From: Nocardiopsis sp. FR4
Lineage (GTDB): Bacteria; Actinomycetota; Actinomycetes; Streptosporangiales; Streptosporangiaceae
NCBI RefSeq assembly: GCF_009830945.1
Contig: NZ_VWVV01000023.1
Location: forward strand, 1 to 64,000
Length of the DNA stretch: 64,000 nucleotides
Direction of reading: 5' to 3'
Shown piece by piece: positions 18,187 to 28,100 of this stretch (positions within the stretch are counted from its first letter, which is position 1; each line of letters opens with the position of its first letter). A model generated the notes under the pieces. That model was given only the letters and a program-made list of their open reading frames with translations. It had not been told where the DNA came from and made no database searches. Both the position numbers and the translations under genes were made by a program.

Positions 18187-19392
18187 TCACCGCATCCGTG
18201 CGCTGGCGCGGTCAGCCGTTGGCGGCCGTGGGGCGGGGCTCCCGCGCCCGGTCCCGTCCGGCCCGGCGTGCCCCGGCGCCTCGGCGCCCCACGGGGCGGC
18301 CGCCTCCCACGCGCCCGTGCTGGCGTTCCGTCCGCCGTCACGGGCGCGGCCGTCCGCACCGGTGGAGGCGGCCAGGCGGCGCCCGCCCCGGAAGGCGCGC
18401 TCGACGCTCTCGTCGCGCACCCTGCGGGCCAGGGCGGCTGTGGCGGCGAGCTCGCCGACCTCGGCGGAGCTCACGCCCAGGAAGGCCGCCGCGGCGACGT
18501 GGTCGGCGTACTCGGCGGTGGAGTCCAGTGCCTCCTGGCACTGCTCCCACTCCCGGTGGGCGGTCACGGCCTCCTGGACCAGGCGCCCGTACTCGGTGAT
18601 CTGGTCGACCCGGGCGCGTACCGCCTCCTCGACGGCGTGCAGGTACTCCCGCTGCGGTTTGAGGGCCTCCCGGACCCGGGGGGAGACCGCGCGCTGCCAG
18701 CGGCGCAGGTGGGCGCGGCGCAGTTCGCGCTGGCGGGCCAGCAGCGAGGCGATGCGCCACTCCTGTTCGCGCAGGACGGCCAGCGCCCGGTCACCGTCCA
18801 GGGCCTCGCCGCCGAGTTCCTCGCGGGCTTCGCACACGAGGCCGATCGTGTCCTGGACCCGCACGAGCAGGGCGTGGTCGGCCTCGCTGAGGTCCTCGGG
18901 CAGGACCACGTGCTCGCGCCGGCGCCTCCCGGCCGGTCCGTACGCCCGGGAGGTGAGGGTGTCGGCGGTGACCATGGCCACGAGAAGGCCGAACAGCGCC
19001 CACGGCATACCCATGGAGGGGTCCTGGGGGACGACGTCCATCAGCCAGGCGGGGGCGGTGGCGACCGTGCCCGCCCCGGCGGCGGCGCCCGCGGCGCGGG
19101 TGACGGGATGGGCGTCGCGGCGGCAGGCCAGGGCGGCGACGTAGGCGACCAGGCTGATGCTGGCGATCACCATGGCCAGGTACCACCCGGCGGTGAGCAG
19201 GGCCAGGACCATGGTGAACCCGACGCCGAGGACCTGGACGCCGCCCTCGCGCAACCGCACCAGGCGGGTGGCGCCCTCGCCTCCGCCGTCCTCGGGGCCG
19301 GGCGGATCCCCCTCCCGGAGGGCTTCCCCGCGCCGCTGCTCGGGCAGGGCGGGGTCGACGACGGGTCGCGGCCGGATGACGTCCTCACTCAT
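18187..19392 (-). CDS. Membrane protein with long coiled coil, in T4SS-like cluster
   Basis: The 401-residue product starts MSEDVIRPRPVVDPALPEQR at an ATG preceded by GAGGGA. Hydrophobic segments lie at about residues 54-90 (two helices), 100-120 and 127-145. A strongly charged helical region (about 160-300, rich in Arg/Glu/Gln heptads such as EQEWRIASLLARQRELRR) and a Gly/Ala-rich tail follow. I do not recognise a family. The same coding direction as the VirB4-like gene upstream, with a 317-base gap, suggests it belongs to the same block, perhaps as a scaffold or docking protein. That is positional inference. Confidence 0.65.
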   Translation of the reverse strand: MSEDVIRPRPVVDPALPEQRRGEALREGDPPGPEDGGGEGATRLVRLREGGVQVLGVGFTMVLALLTAGWYLAMVIASISLVAYVAALACRRDAHPVTRAAGAAAGAGTVATAPAWLMDVVPQDPSMGMPWALFGLLVAMVTADTLTSRAYGPAGRRRREHVVLPEDLSEADHALLVRVQDTIGLVCEAREELGGEALDGDRALAVLREQEWRIASLLARQRELRRAHLRRWQRAVSPRVREALKPQREYLHAVEEAVRARVDQITEYGRLVQEAVTAHREWEQCQEALDSTAEYADHVAAAAFLGVSSAEVGELAATAALARRVRDESVERAFRGGRRLAASTGADGRARDGGRNASTGAWEAAAPWGAEAPGHAGPDGTGRGSPAPRPPTADRASARMR

Positions 19393-19709
19393 GGGCGGTC
19401 CCTCGTGAGTGGTGGGTCGGTCGGGGGTGCGGGGAGGGGCTGGCTCAGTCGGGGCACTCGGGGAGGAACCCGACAGGGTAGGAGATGCCCACCCGGAGCG
19501 CGCCCCGAACCTGGCATCCCGTACACCTTTGCCGCGGACCGCACGCGCGTCCCGCCCACCGCTCTGGACCGCGCCTTTCCATGCGGATGGCGGGCAAGCA
19601 CCTGGCCATCCGGGCCGCCGGGGCCGCTGTCGGCCTCCACCTCGCCGCGCGGCCGCCCGCACGGCCCCGGGGGGGGAGGGTCCCCGCCTGACCTCTCAGG
19701 CCAGTACGC
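19393..19709. other. Gap between VirB4-like gene and coiled-coil gene
   Basis: No gene is supported in these 317 bases. There is no convincing terminator, so read-through from the ATPase gene into the 19392 gene is possible. A separate promoter is equally possible. Confidence 0.45.
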
Positions 19710-22190
19710 CTAGACCCGTTCGTCGTGTCCGCCGGTGGGCACGAGGTCCTCGTCCCCCTCCTCCTCGGCGGGCCGCTGGCGGGTGGGGTTGGTGTCCAGC
19801 CAGCGCAGCAGGTTCTCCGAGACCAGGTCGACCCCGATCCGACCGGCCCGCCCGTCCAGGTCCCGGAACAGGCACTCGCCGTTGCCGAGGTTGCGCAGCA
19901 CCGCGAGGTGGTCCTCGGTGGGCTCGACACCCAGCAGGGACATGACGCTCTCCACCTCGAAGCGTTCGCTGGAACGGAACGCGAACACCGAGGACAGGCA
20001 GTTGGTGACCTGTTCGTTGAGCAGGTCACCCGCGTTCTGGGAGACGAGGATGAGAGCGGTGTTGCGGGAGCGGCCCATGCGCGAGACCTCGGGGACGAGC
20101 TTGGCGCCCTCGGGGGTGGAGGTGACCGCCCAGGCCTCGTCCAGGAAGATCGCCTTGGGCAGGTGGCGGTCCAGGCCGTTCATGAGGCGGCGGGCGAACT
20201 GGGAGACCAGGTAGAGCAGGGCCACGGACAGGCGCTGCTCGTAGGAGTAGTCGTCGCGGCCCACACCCGAGTCGGGCAGGGTGAGCCCGCCCAGGGTGAA
20301 CACGGTGGTCCAGCCCTCGGTGTCGATCCGGGCGTCGCCCTGGGGGTCGAAGCACAGGCTGGCCAGCCGCATCTCGGACATGGACTGCAGCACGGCGCCC
20401 AGGTTGCGCGAGGCGGCCCCCGGCGAGGAGACCAGGTGGTCCACGACCTTGGCCAGGGAGGGCTGGGGCTGGTTGGCGACGGCGGCCACCGCCTGGATCA
20501 TGGCCGACTCGCGCTCCTCGCTCATGCGGGGCAGGAGCAGGCGCAGGGTCTCGGTGGCCATGGTCTTCTTGGCGGGCAGGTCGTCGCCGAAGGCGAAGGG
20601 GTCGAGCAGGCCGGGCTGGGCCGAGCCCAGGGACATGATGCGGGCCTTGCGGCCGCGGCGCCGGAGCAGTTCCACCAGGGACTCGGCGTCGCCCTTGGGG
20701 TCGATGGCGGCCACGGTGACCCCGCGCAGGGCGAGCTGGTAGATGAGCAGAAGCGCCAGGGTGGTCTTGCCACCGCCGGGCTCACCGGTGATGGCGATGG
20801 CGGTGGGGCGGTTGCGGGCCGCGGCGACCATGGGGTCGAAGTGGACGATGGAGCGGGCGCGGCCGATGGTCTCGCCAATGTAGGGGCCGACCCAGCCTCC
20901 GCCGGAGTGGTCGACGCGGTCGCCGACGTCGACGGTGGCGGTGGGCATACCGCCCGCGATGGTGCGCAGCGGCTGGCGCTGGGCGTAGGCGCCCAGGCGG
21001 ATGCGGTCGCCGGGCAGGGACTCGTTGAAGAGGGAGAACTGGTCGCCTGTGGAGTTGATGACGTCGATGCCGATGTCGCGGTAGTGCTCCACGACCGCCT
21101 CCACGTGCTGGACCAGGAGGCGCTCGGTGGGCGCGGAGACCATGAGGCGGTGCCAGCCGTAGACGAAGGGGAGGCGCTCCTTGGTGATGCCGTGCTCGAG
21201 CATGCGGGCGGCGTCGATCTGCTCGGCGAGCGCGATGGGCGCCTCCACCCCGGCCTCGCGGATGTGGGCGTCCATGTCGCGGGCGTGGGCGAGCTTGCGG
21301 CCGACGTCCTTGGATGCCTTGGCCGGCGGGATGAGCTTCATCCGCAGGGACATCTCCACCGGGAACGGGAGCGCGTCGGCGTGGTGCATCCACGGCTCGC
21401 CGTCGGGGAAGGGCATCAGGTCCGGGAAGCGCGCGAAGGACAGGAACGCGACGTAGGTGGACCCGGCGGGCTGCTCCAGGCGCAGCATGGAGCGCCCGTT
21501 GTGCACGACGCCGTCCACGAGCGCCTCGATCTCGCCGCGCCCCCAGGTGCGCCGTCCGACCGCCGAGGGCCGGATCTCCTCGGCGGTGCCGCTGACCGCG
21601 TGCCGGATGAGCCAGGCGATCTCGTCGGAGGTGGCGTGGCGGGCGTGCAGGGAGCTGGCGGCCAGGGCGCGGCCCAGGCGTTCGGACTGGTCGGTCCAGC
21701 GGGCGATCTCCTTGTCGTCCACCGCGTCGTCGTTGATGCCCAGGACCTGCTCGGTGCGCTGGTAGACGCCGAAGATCTGGGAGAACAGGCCGAGCCCGGC
21801 GCCGGGGTTGCGCTGGCCGAGGCGGACTCCGAGGTAGACCTCCTTGGTCCAGAAGTCCTTGGCCCACACGTGCCGGTACATCTCGTCGAGGTAGTCGTAC
21901 CAGCCGGGGCCGGAGTCGGAGGTGGCGTCCAGGCGGGTGGCCCAGTCCGCGGCCGGGTAGGTGCGGTGCGCGACGCGCAGGTGCACCTCGGCGTCGTTCA
22001 TCCGGATGGCGGCCAGCGCGATGGTGATGTTGGTGGCGAGCGCCTGGCGCTCCTCCGGGGTGGTGAACTCGTAGGACACGGTGGGCAGGCGGAAGTAGGC
22101 CCAGGCCTCGCTGTCGCTGATCAGCACGCGGTCGTCGAAGTAGCGGACCGCGAGGCGGGTCGCTCCGCGGGTCCCCCTGGTGCCGGTCAT
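19710..22190 (-). CDS. VirB4/TcpF-like conjugation ATPase
   Basis: This is an AAA-type ATPase expected to power a type IV secretion/conjugation channel at the inner membrane face. The 826-residue protein has an N-terminal alpha/beta domain (about 1-430) typical of VirB4/TraC. The C-terminal motor domain has Walker A GEPGGGKTT (469-477), Walker B IFLDEAW with Asp684, and the downstream SRMGRSRNTALILVSQNAGD segment typical of the family. Length is normal. The ATG at 22190 is preceded by GGAGGG. No coupling protein is adjacent. An element shared with the other two blocks lies 74 bases upstream at 22264-22285. Confidence 0.92.
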   Translation of the reverse strand: MTGTRGTRGATRLAVRYFDDRVLISDSEAWAYFRLPTVSYEFTTPEERQALATNITIALAAIRMNDAEVHLRVAHRTYPAADWATRLDATSDSGPGWYDYLDEMYRHVWAKDFWTKEVYLGVRLGQRNPGAGLGLFSQIFGVYQRTEQVLGINDDAVDDKEIARWTDQSERLGRALAASSLHARHATSDEIAWLIRHAVSGTAEEIRPSAVGRRTWGRGEIEALVDGVVHNGRSMLRLEQPAGSTYVAFLSFARFPDLMPFPDGEPWMHHADALPFPVEMSLRMKLIPPAKASKDVGRKLAHARDMDAHIREAGVEAPIALAEQIDAARMLEHGITKERLPFVYGWHRLMVSAPTERLLVQHVEAVVEHYRDIGIDVINSTGDQFSLFNESLPGDRIRLGAYAQRQPLRTIAGGMPTATVDVGDRVDHSGGGWVGPYIGETIGRARSIVHFDPMVAAARNRPTAIAITGEPGGGKTTLALLLIYQLALRGVTVAAIDPKGDAESLVELLRRRGRKARIMSLGSAQPGLLDPFAFGDDLPAKKTMATETLRLLLPRMSEERESAMIQAVAAVANQPQPSLAKVVDHLVSSPGAASRNLGAVLQSMSEMRLASLCFDPQGDARIDTEGWTTVFTLGGLTLPDSGVGRDDYSYEQRLSVALLYLVSQFARRLMNGLDRHLPKAIFLDEAWAVTSTPEGAKLVPEVSRMGRSRNTALILVSQNAGDLLNEQVTNCLSSVFAFRSSERFEVESVMSLLGVEPTEDHLAVLRNLGNGECLFRDLDGRAGRIGVDLVSENLLRWLDTNPTRQRPAEEEGDEDLVPTGGHDERV

Positions 22191-22263
22191 CTCTTAGCCC
22201 TCCTGGTCGCGTCGCGTGGCGTGCGGGCCCCGCGGGGGCCGCGCCCGCCGGGCGCCTGTGCCT

Positions 22264-22285
22264 CTCCCATAGTGGAGCATCGTGC
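22264..22285 (-). promoter_or_regulatory. Shared element upstream of VirB4-like gene (copy 2)
   Basis: The minus strand reads GCACGATGCTCCACTATGGG plus AG. It agrees with the copy at 30469-30490 at 18 of 22 positions without gaps: GCAC, ATGC and CACTAT are conserved. It lies 74 bp before the VirB4-like start, close to the 70 bp spacing in front of the TcpC-like gene, which suggests a promoter or operator. Confidence 0.6.
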
Positions 22286-22378
22286 CGGAGCGAAGAAGCG
22301 GACAGGGTTACGGCGCGCCAGAAACTCCCGGAGGGGGCCGGGCGGGGGCCCCGGAGGCGGGCCCCGCCCGGCGGAGGG

Positions 22379-23041
22379 TCAGCAGGCGGTGTTGATGGTG
22401 CTCTGGATGGAGGACTTCTCCGTCGAGGTGACGGTGAGCCCGTAGACGTACTTCACGTTGACCCAGGACTTGACGTAGGCGCAGTGCACGGACCGGTTCG
22501 GCGGCATCCACTGCGAGGGGTCCTTGTCACCCTTGGAGCTGTTGCTCGACGGGGTGGCCAGCCACAGCTGGGTGTTGTTGACGTCGTTGGCGAACTGGGT
22601 GCGGCGCGCGGTGCTCCAGGAGGCGGCGCCGGTCTTCCACGCCTCGCTGAGCGCGACCAGGTGGTCCACGCTGATCCGGGACGGGTCGTCGTGGACCCAG
22701 ACGTTGTCGAAGGCGCTGTACCAGCGGCCGGAGGTCGGCTGGCAGCTGGAGTTGGTCACCACGTCGCGGCCGTCGCGCCGCAGCACGTACTGGCGGGCCG
22801 TGCAGGGGCTCTGCACCACGTTCCAGTGCGGGAAGAGGCTTCGGTCGTAGCCGGTCTGAGGGCCCTTGGCCCGAACGGTGAGGGAGTTGAGCTGGCTCTG
22901 GGCGGTGGCGGTGCTGGGGATGCCGGGGGGCACCTGGGCCGAGGCCGGTGCGGCCCAGCCGAGGACGACGGCGAGGACGACCGCGGCGACCGCGGCCGTG
23001 GCGCGGGTGAACGCACCGGTGAGGCGGGGGAGGGGGAACAC
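22379..23041 (-). CDS. Secreted HNH nuclease (DUF1524/GmrSD C-terminal type)
   Basis: The 220-residue exported protein has a Sec signal (AAVAAVVLAVVLGWAAPASA, cleavage near ASA-Q). A DUF1524-type HNH domain then contains DHLVALSEAW (His-containing beta strand), RTQFANDVNNTQLWLA, and KGDKDPSQWMPP, ending in VKYVYGLTV. This is the layout of secreted actinobacterial DUF1524 nucleases; four cysteines suggest disulfides. The frame is open to 23080, but GTG at 23041 has AAGGAG just upstream and places the basic n-region at the start, so it is chosen. It could degrade extracellular DNA. It is divergent from ectD. Confidence 0.88.
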   Translation of the reverse strand: MFPLPRLTGAFTRATAAVAAVVLAVVLGWAAPASAQVPPGIPSTATAQSQLNSLTVRAKGPQTGYDRSLFPHWNVVQSPCTARQYVLRRDGRDVVTNSSCQPTSGRWYSAFDNVWVHDDPSRISVDHLVALSEAWKTGAASWSTARRTQFANDVNNTQLWLATPSSNSSKGDKDPSQWMPPNRSVHCAYVKSWVNVKYVYGLTVTSTEKSSIQSTINTAC

Positions 23042-23547
23042 GTTTCTCCTTCGAGCGGGCGGAGGAAACAAAGACCCCACTACTGTGCGGTGACCGGGTT
23101 TTCGGCGCCATACCCGGAAGGAAACTCCTTCCGAAGCGCAGATGGCCGGTACGAACGCGGCCAGGATTACGCATCACACCCTGAACCATGGCAGTGTGAT
23201 ATAGCGCACAATAAAAGTGCCCTGCGTAATGGCGCAAACCAGCCGCAAGGCTCGCAAGGGGACGACCTGGGGATATGCACGCACCAACCCAAACTCGATC
23301 ACCCGGGGTAACGCCACGCAGGTAAACGGTCGGATTAGAGGGAAAGAAAGAGGGCAAAGGACGGGAAAAGACGGGCCCGTCATATTGTTTTGCCCCATAT
23401 AGTATAGCTGTCATACCCAGCTAAAAGACTGCTAAACACCGGCCTCCGGAGGCCGTGAATGAGGCTTGCCTGACCTTTGTTAAGTTCGCATGTCGGCAGG
23501 AAAAACCGTCGACCACAGAGAGGATGAACCCCGCGAGGGGGTCGACC
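23042..23547. other. Divergent region between nuclease and ectD
   Basis: No gene is supported in these ~500 bases. The region is distinctly less GC-rich than the flanks and holds the nested dyad at 23166-23230 (listed separately). It probably carries the promoters of both genes. Confidence 0.55.
23166..23230. promoter_or_regulatory. Nested dyad symmetry, putative operator
   Basis: Outer arms ATTACGCA (23166-23173) and TGCGTAAT (23223-23230) are perfect complements. Just inside, ATCACAC (23173-23179) pairs with GTGTGAT (23194-23200) across 14 bases. The AT-rich GATATAGC next to it could be a -10 region. It may be a regulator binding site for ectD or the nuclease gene. Confidence 0.4.
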
Positions 23548-24456
23548 ATGACTCTGCAGATGGATCTTCCGGCAACAACCGCGGACGAGTACCCCACCCG
23601 CAAGGGCACCGAACCCGCCCTGCTGTACCGCAAGGACCCCACCGTGTGGGGATCCGGCGAGGGCCCCTTCTCCTCCGAGGAGATCGGGGGCTACGACCGC
23701 CGCGGGTACACGCAGATCAAGTCCCTCGTCACTGACGAGGAGGTCAAAACCTACCGAGACGAGCTGAGGAGGCTCAGCTCCGACCCGGCGCTGCGCGCCG
23801 ACGAGCGCGTGATCGTCGAGCCCACCTCCGACGAGGTCCGCTCGGTGTTCGAGGTGCACAAGATCAGCAAGGTGTTCGCCGACCTGGTGAACGACCCCCG
23901 GCTGGTCGAGCGCGCACGGCAGATCCTCGGATCGGACGTGTACGTGCACCAGAGCCGCGTCAACTACAAGCCCGGTTTCGGCGGAGGCTCCTTCTACTGG
24001 CACTCCGACTTCGAGACCTGGCACGCCGAGGACGGCATGCCCCGGATGCGGGCGTGCAGCTTCTCGGTCGCCCTGACCGACAACTACCCGCACAACGGCG
24101 CCCTGATGATCATGCCGGGCTCGCACAGGACGTTCGTCTCCTGCGTCGGCGAGACCCCCGAGGACCACTACCGGTCCTCGCTCAAGAGCCAGCACGTGGG
24201 TACCCCGGACCAGTCCTCGCTCACCCAGCTGGCCGACCAGCACGGCATCGACGTGCTCACCGGCTCTGCGGGCGACGTGACCGTGTTCGACTCCAACTGC
24301 ATGCACGGCTCGGGCGGCAACATCACGCCGTACCCGCGCTCGAACGTCTTCATCGTGTTCAACAGCGTCGAGAACGCGTGCGAGAAGCCGTTCAGCGCCC
24401 CCAGCCCGCGCCCGGAGTTCCTCTCCGCGCGGGACTTCACCCCTGTGGGCCGCTGA
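23548..24456 (+). CDS. ectD: Ectoine hydroxylase
   Basis: This Fe(II)/2-oxoglutarate dioxygenase converts ectoine to 5-hydroxyectoine, a compatible solute. The 302-residue protein carries the EctD signature FYWHSDFETWHAEDGMP, with iron ligands His152 and Asp154, and the distal ligand His253 in NCMHGSGGN. PYPRSN holds the likely 2-oxoglutarate-binding Arg. Length is normal for EctD. Two in-frame ATGs are possible (23524 and 23548); the later is chosen because GAGGGGG precedes it and it matches usual EctD length. No ectABC genes are adjacent, so the ectoine substrate must come from elsewhere. A strong hairpin ends the gene. Confidence 0.92.
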   Translation: MTLQMDLPATTADEYPTRKGTEPALLYRKDPTVWGSGEGPFSSEEIGGYDRRGYTQIKSLVTDEEVKTYRDELRRLSSDPALRADERVIVEPTSDEVRSVFEVHKISKVFADLVNDPRLVERARQILGSDVYVHQSRVNYKPGFGGGSFYWHSDFETWHAEDGMPRMRACSFSVALTDNYPHNGALMIMPGSHRTFVSCVGETPEDHYRSSLKSQHVGTPDQSSLTQLADQHGIDVLTGSAGDVTVFDSNCMHGSGGNITPYPRSNVFIVFNSVENACEKPFSAPSPRPEFLSARDFTPVGR

Positions 24457-24471
24457 CCCGCTCTCCCGGCG

Positions 24472-24511
24472 CCCCCGGGGAGGGCGGGCCGCGGCCCGCC
24501 CTCCCCGGGGG
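24472..24511. terminator. 20-bp perfect palindromic hairpin after ectD
   Basis: A perfect palindrome with 20-base arms is centred between 24491 and 24492 and lies 15 bases after the ectD stop. It has no T tract, which is common for actinobacterial terminators. Confidence 0.75.
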
Positions 24512-24649
24512 TTCCCCGTTTCGCGGGGGCGTGCGCGCGCAGCGCCCGCGTGATCTCCTCCAGCAGGCGTTGCGCGGCCTGGAGCCGCCCACCGCGACTT
24601 CTTCGGCTCCCTCGGAGGCAAACGCGGGGACCCGGGGCGGGCCCGCCCC

Positions 24650-25058
24650 GGTTCAGGTCCCGCAAGAGCACCGCCAGTCGGTCCGCTTCACCGCCGACGC
24701 CCGCTGGAAACTCATCGACGAGGGAAAACCGTCCCCTCCCTCGACCCCCTCCACGGTGACCGTGGCCGAGGACGCGGCGGGCCGGTACTCCGCCTCGCTC
24801 GTGTCGGCGTTGGCGTACGAGGCCGCCCGGTACGGGCGCGCCCCCGCCAGGGTCGACCGGTTCCCGGCCTCCTCGCAGACCTGCGCCGAGTGCGGGGTGG
24901 CCGACGGGCCCAAGCCCCTCAACATCCGTACCTGGACGTGTTCGGGGTGCGGCACCGGACACGGCCGGGACCTCGGCGCGTCCCGCGTCGTGCTCGCCGC
25001 CGGACGCAAACCCGCCTTGGCGCGGGAAGCGGAAAGGCAGAGCGCCTGTGGAGGCTGA
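24650..25058 (+). pseudogene. Degenerate TnpB (IS200/IS605-type OrfB) remnant
   Basis: One open frame preserves scattered TnpB pieces. QSVRFTADARWKLIDEGK, then STPSTVTVAEDAAGRY, come from the wedge/RuvC start. After an internal deletion, YGRAPARVDRFPASSQTCAECG plus RTWTCSGCGTGHGRDLGASR is the zinc ribbon and last RuvC motif. ILAAGR-like VVLAAGRKPA and ERQSACGG follow. Intact TnpB is about 370-420 residues; here the middle, with the first catalytic Asp and Glu region, is missing, and no start codon begins a full protein. It records an old insertion inside the T4SS-like cluster. No TnpA or element ends were recognised. Confidence 0.75.
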
Positions 25059-25185
25059 GTGAGGCCGCCGCCCCCCTTCCGGGGCGCTGGCGCCGGCCGG
25101 GGAGGCAGGAACCAGCGGGCGCCGCGGGGCGCACCGCGCCCACGGCCGCGAGGCCGATCCCCGGGGTCCGCCCCCCGGGGGGACG

Positions 25186-28100
25186 TCAATGCGCCAGTGA
25201 GGTGACCAGGACCCCGCCCAGGGCGCCGTGGGCCCGCTTGGTGGCGGGGCGCAGGGCGCCCACGTCGATCCGGGTGTAGGACGAGCCGAGGTGGTCGTCC
25301 CAGGGGATGCGGACGATGGCGCGGCAGCGGCCCCGTGCCACGCGCTCGGCGGCGTCCACGGCCTCCAGGCTGCGCTTGCTGACGCCGTTGACCACGAGGA
25401 CGGATCTGGCGCGCAGGTTGGCGTAGCCGTTGCCGTCCAGCCAGTCGAAGGTCATCGAGACCGCGCGCTCGGCGTCGGCGCTGGCCGGGGCGACCAGCAC
25501 CAGGCCGTCCGCGGCGGGCAGGGCGCGGGCCACCCCCGTGGCCGCGGGGTCGAGCAGGGTGAGGCCGTAGAAGCCGCCGAGCAGCGAGGTGAGCTGTCCG
25601 TAGTCGCGGTCGTCGAGGGTCTGCACGTAGGGGTCGTCCAGGGTCTGGATGACCTCCAGACCGGTTTCGGTCCGGCTCGTGTACGCGCTCATCCGGGCGT
25701 GGTCCCGGACCGCCCCGGCGTTGGCGAGCAGGCTGGTGAGGGTCTCGGGGGTCTGGGCGCCGACCCGGCGGGACAGGCCGTTGGGCCCGGGGTTGACGTC
25801 GACGGCCACGACGGGTTCGTCGCGGTGCGCGGCCAGGGTGTGGCCGATCATCAGCGTGGTGACGGTCTGCCCCGCACCTCCGGTGCAGCCCAGCACGACG
25901 AGGTTGCGCGGCCCGTCCAGCGGGGTGCGCAGGCGCTCGATGTCGCTGGCGGGCAGATCGGAGCGGACCGGGGCCGCGCCGCCGGTGACGACCTTGGCCA
26001 GGCGCCGCCAGCCCCGGGTGCCGCCGGAGTCGCCGGCGGGCTCCTCCTGCCGTGCCCGCGCCTCGGCGGGTTCCGGCCGGTGGGAGGGAACGCCGCTGGG
26101 GGTGTCGCCCAGGCGCTCCTGCTCGCCGGTGCCGTGGTCGAGTTCCAGTTCGGGTTTGGACTCGGTCCTGGCCTCGTGCCGGGGCGGTTCGGGCTCCTCC
26201 CCGGGCGCGGGCTGGCCGAAGAGGTGCCCGATGCGGCGGGCGTTCTGCGCGACCCGGTGGAAGACGCCGTCGTGCGGGTCGGCGCCCTGGTGCGGTTCCG
26301 GCCCGTCGTCCCCGGCGCGGGGCGCGTGCCCGGTCCGGTCGGCGGCCCCGGGGCGTTCGGTGCGCCCGTTCGGCTCCGTGCGCTCGGGCCGGTCCCCGTG
26401 CTCGGGGGGTCCGGCGGTCTCCTCCCGGGCGGCGGCCTCCTCCCCGGAAACGGCGGCGCTCCCGGTGGCGCGCATGCTCCAGCGGGCCCGGACCTGGTCA
26501 CGGGAGTCTTCGGCCCCCTCCGGGCGCGGCTCCGCGGCGGGCGCGGCGGCCGGGGGCGCGTCGTCGGAACCCCGGGCGTTGCCGCTTTCCGCGGCCCGGC
26601 GGCGGCGCGCCAGGGCGGCGGCCTCGGCCTCCTCCAGGTCGGAGACGGTGCGGCGGCGGGCCGCGGAGCCCGCGGCGTCGGCGCGGACGTTGACGTCGCC
26701 GCGCGCGGGGTCCTCACGGACCTCCGCGAAGCTGGCGAGTTCGCCGGTGCCGTGGTCGAGCTGGGTGGGCGGTTTGGGCCCCTCCCCGCGCACCGGGGAC
26801 TCAGCGCGCCCGGACGCCCCGGCGTCGGGCTCGGCGTTCTCCCCGGCCTTGTCCGCCTCCGTTCCCCCGGCCTTGGCTACCTCCGCGCCCCCGGCCCCGG
26901 ACTCCTCGGCGTCCCCGGTTTCGGTCGTGGAGGAACCGTCCTCGCGCAGCTCGCTGGCCGGGATGACGGGGTTGCCGCGGTCACCGACCTTGGGCTGGTC
27001 CGGGTGGCGCCTCTTGCCGTCCTCGAACCACCGCGCGGGGTCCTTGGCCCTGTCCCCGGGCTCGCGATCGGGCACGGCGTCGGCGAACTTGGGGCGCGGC
27101 GGCGCCGGGGTGTCGGCGGTGCTGAGGTGCTGGTCGAGCACGGACATGTGCTCGTTCCACTTCGGCCCGCGGTCCTCGGGCTCCTCGCGCGGCTGGGCGG
27201 GCATGGCCGCCTGCTCGCCGGTGCCGTGGTCCAGCTCCAGCGGGGGCTTGGCGGACTGCGGCGGGGCGGGCGCCTCAACGGCCGCGGAGTCGTCGGCCCC
27301 GCGGACCGCCCGTCCCGCGGGCTCCGGCTCCTCGGACTCCGGCTCCGCGACGGGCGTCCCGGCCGTGCCCGGGGCGGCCCGCTCAGCGGGCTCCGACCCG
27401 GTGGCGGGCGCCTCCGGTGCCGCGGGCGCACCGGAGACCCGCCCCGGGGACCGGGACTCGGCGGCGGGGGCGCCGTCGCCTCCGCTCTCCCGGTCGTCGG
27501 CCGTCCCGTCAGCGGACTCCTCGGGCCGGGCGCGCTCACCGGCCTCCTCCTCCGGAGAGGAGGGCGGCAGCCAGGGCATGGCCGCGGTGTCGGCCGCGGG
27601 ACGGCCGGTGGCGGCGGCGTACCTGGCCGCGTAGTCGGACATGTCGGCCTGGCCGCCCTGGTCGGTCCGGCCCTCGGTGAGCTCCCACGGGGCGGCGTGG
27701 GGGCGGCCCCTGCGCCGGGGCCGCTCCGGGGCCCTCCCGGTGTCCGGCAGTCCCCGGCCCTGCGCCCGGGCGGAGCGCTGTTCGCGGGGACCGGGCTCGC
27801 GGACCCGCTCGGAGCGGCGCTCCTCCAGGTCCTTGGCGACCCGGATGCCCTGGGTGCGGCCGCGCAGGCGCCGGGCGGCGGGCGTCTCCTCCTCGGCGCG
27901 GTCGGCCTCGGCGGCCTCGCCGACCGCCTCCTGCCGGCTCATGGCGGCCGTGTCGCCGACGCTGTAGGCGCTCTTGGAGGACAGGCCGACGGGCGTCTCA
28001 CCGGAGGAGGCGCGCAGGCTGGCGAACCACGCGTCGCTGTCGCGCTGCTCCTCGCCCTCGGTCTCGTAGACCCTCTCCCCGACGAAGTCCTCGTCGAAGC

